A stretch of DNA of 64,000 nucleotides from Cryptomeria japonica (Eukaryota; Streptophyta; Pinopsida; Cupressales; Cupressaceae), in assembly GCF_030272615.1 (NCBI RefSeq), contig NC_081409.1, positions 243,657,924 to 243,721,923 of the forward strand. Direction: 5' to 3'. Positions within the stretch are counted from its first letter, which is position 1; the number at the start of each line of letters is the position of its first letter. The notes under the pieces are model-generated. The model had not been told where the DNA came from. It saw nothing but the letters and a program-made list of their open reading frames with translations, and searched no databases. Shown piece after piece: positions 62,890-64,000 of the stretch. Position numbers and translations under genes: made by a program.

Positions 62890-63963
62890 ACTTGCTCCGA
62901 TGGTCATGAAAATTGTACCCTTAGCTAATTTGCCCATTCTGACTCCATTTTCGGGATCGAAATCAAAATTCGAGATCATTTTGCTAGTCAATTTCACAAT
63001 TTGGACCACTTAGCGCTTTTTTCATCAAATGCTCATTCTTTCTTCAAATTGTGCTCAATTTCTCATGAATCAACGCCGAATCTCAATTTTATTCTATCAA
63101 ATCAACTTTGTGCTCAATTTATTATCAATCAACGCAAATTTTTTTAAAATTTCTCTGAATAAATTAGTGCTCAAAACAACTTATCATCGCTCAAAATTGT
63201 CTATCATCATGTACCCTCGCTATCTTTCGATTTCGCTCCTGAGGGGGCATACTCGTGACCTTATGACCTTACATCTTCAAATGTCGAGAAAATTTTCAAA
63301 TCTTCATCGGAATTCGAGGAAAACATCTTTTTCAACTAAAGAAAATCAATCAAATAAGACCTCATCGTTAGGGGCATCTCAACTTCATCGCTTTATATCA
63401 AGTTGAGATTTCTCGATCATCTGAATCAAATCAATCTCTAGGGGCATATCAATTTCATCGCTTCAAATCAAGCTGATATTTATCTTCATCTGAAACAATC
63501 TCTTAACATTAATCAGTTTCATTCCTTTCCATCAAGTTGATTATTCGTTTAAACTCAATCAAGGGTTTAAAGAGTTTCTCGATCACGTTCAATCTAAGCA
63601 GGTGTTCAGTTTTGTCACTTTGGATCAAGTTGGACAGTTTATCTTCGCTCATCGTGTCTTGATCAATCAAGTTCAAGATCGATTTTTATCATCACTCACC
63701 GTATCTAAGTTCAATCAAGTTCTAGATCAGTAAGATCCGCTTCTTGATCAATCAAGTTCAAGTTTGGTATCTTTTGTTTTCTATCGTTCCTAAGTTCAAT
63801 CAAGTTCGGGAACGGTATCGCTTTAATCAAACTTCATTCAGCTTCGTCGATTCAAATCAAGCTAAACACCGCTTTCATCTAGTTCGTGATCAATCAAGTT
63901 CAGAACTGGTATCTCCGAGACATCAAATTTTCTTTGAACCAACGCGCTGCTTGCACATTAATT
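62890..63963. other. Gypsy-2 region between PMD promoter and PPT
   Basis: No gene. From about 63350 to 63910 it carries degenerate repeats: a 'ggggcat.tcaacttcatcgctt.atatcaagttgat' unit (63372-63480), then many TCAATCAAGTTC/GATCAAGTT motifs (63540-63905). Confidence 0.6.
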
Positions 63964-63977
63964 CAAAGAGGGGCAAA
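63964..63977 (+). other. Gypsy-2 polypurine tract
   Basis: CAAAGAGGGGCAAA immediately before the 3' LTR start, almost identical to Gypsy-1. Confidence 0.8.
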
Positions 63978-64000
63978 TGTAATACCCTAAAAATGGTCAT
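63978..64000 (+). repeat. Start of the Gypsy-2 3' LTR (cut by window end)
   Basis: 23 bases identical to 58829-58851. Confidence 0.85.

Larger units (their letters stand above)
58829..64000 (+). mobile_element. Gypsy-2: deleted Tat-like LTR element carrying an antisense PMD gene (runs off the window)
   Basis: 5' LTR 58829-61507, PBS 61514-61531, internal DNA to 63977, PPT, then 23 bases of the 3' LTR matching the 5' LTR start exactly. PBS and PPT are nearly the same as in Gypsy-1, and both carry an antisense PMD gene, so they are related families. Gypsy-2 has no leader, gag or pol: the PBS joins directly to the truncated end of the PMD gene, so it is a deletion derivative. The right end lies outside the window. 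Confidence 0.82.

Overview
The window is plant nuclear DNA from a large, repeat-rich genome. A gymnosperm is my best guess, from the giant LTR elements, the long first intron and the heavy nesting; the sequence alone does not settle it. Only one gene looks intact: a seven-exon cytosolic NAD-malate dehydrogenase on the + strand (45037-50867), whose exons join to exactly 332 codons. Almost everything else is LTR retrotransposons inserted into one another or into an old broken gene.

Left part (1-29600). A decayed, intron-containing gene of an uncharacterised family, which I infer to be related to DDE transposases, lies in pieces at 554-2176, 19953-21040 and 26160-26534, with possible 3' exons to about 29600. 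Three insertions with exact 5-bp target duplications split it. They are a 17.8-kb Tat-like Ty3/gypsy element (Gypsy-1, 2182-19947, TSD CATTT), a minus-strand Ty1/copia element (Copia-1, 21046-26154, TSD TGTAT) and a 2.4-kb solo LTR (26826-29253, TSD CCCTT).

Gypsy-1 carries gag, protease, a G-patch-like segment, RT, two RNases H and integrase. On the opposite strand, between pol and the 3' LTR, it carries a two-exon gene for a plant mobile domain (PMD) protein. Arrays of a TAGCGCAT-like motif sit in the gag-pol leader and in the intron of the antisense gene. Nearly all lesions in Gypsy-1 and Copia-1 are single nonsense codons consistent with C-to-T change.

Middle (29840-44815). Two direct copies of a 3.3-4 kb AT-rich block flank a decayed minus-strand copia element (Copia-2). 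Copia-2 is itself interrupted by two solo LTRs (34867-36028, TSD CTTTC; 36171-36973, TSD GGTGT). The right copy of the block ends about 220 bp upstream of the MDH start codon. The left copy contains a five-unit tandem expansion with (TA)n tracts.

Right part (50868-64000). Downstream of MDH is a stretch of small tandem duplications. Then comes a non-autonomous 4.0-kb LTR element (53754-57770) with no gag or pol. The window ends inside a second Tat-like element (Gypsy-2, from 58829) whose internal region has lost gag-pol but keeps an antisense PMD gene. Its exon 1 (25 codons), phase-0 GTAAGT donor and TATA-to-ATG spacing match those of Gypsy-1.
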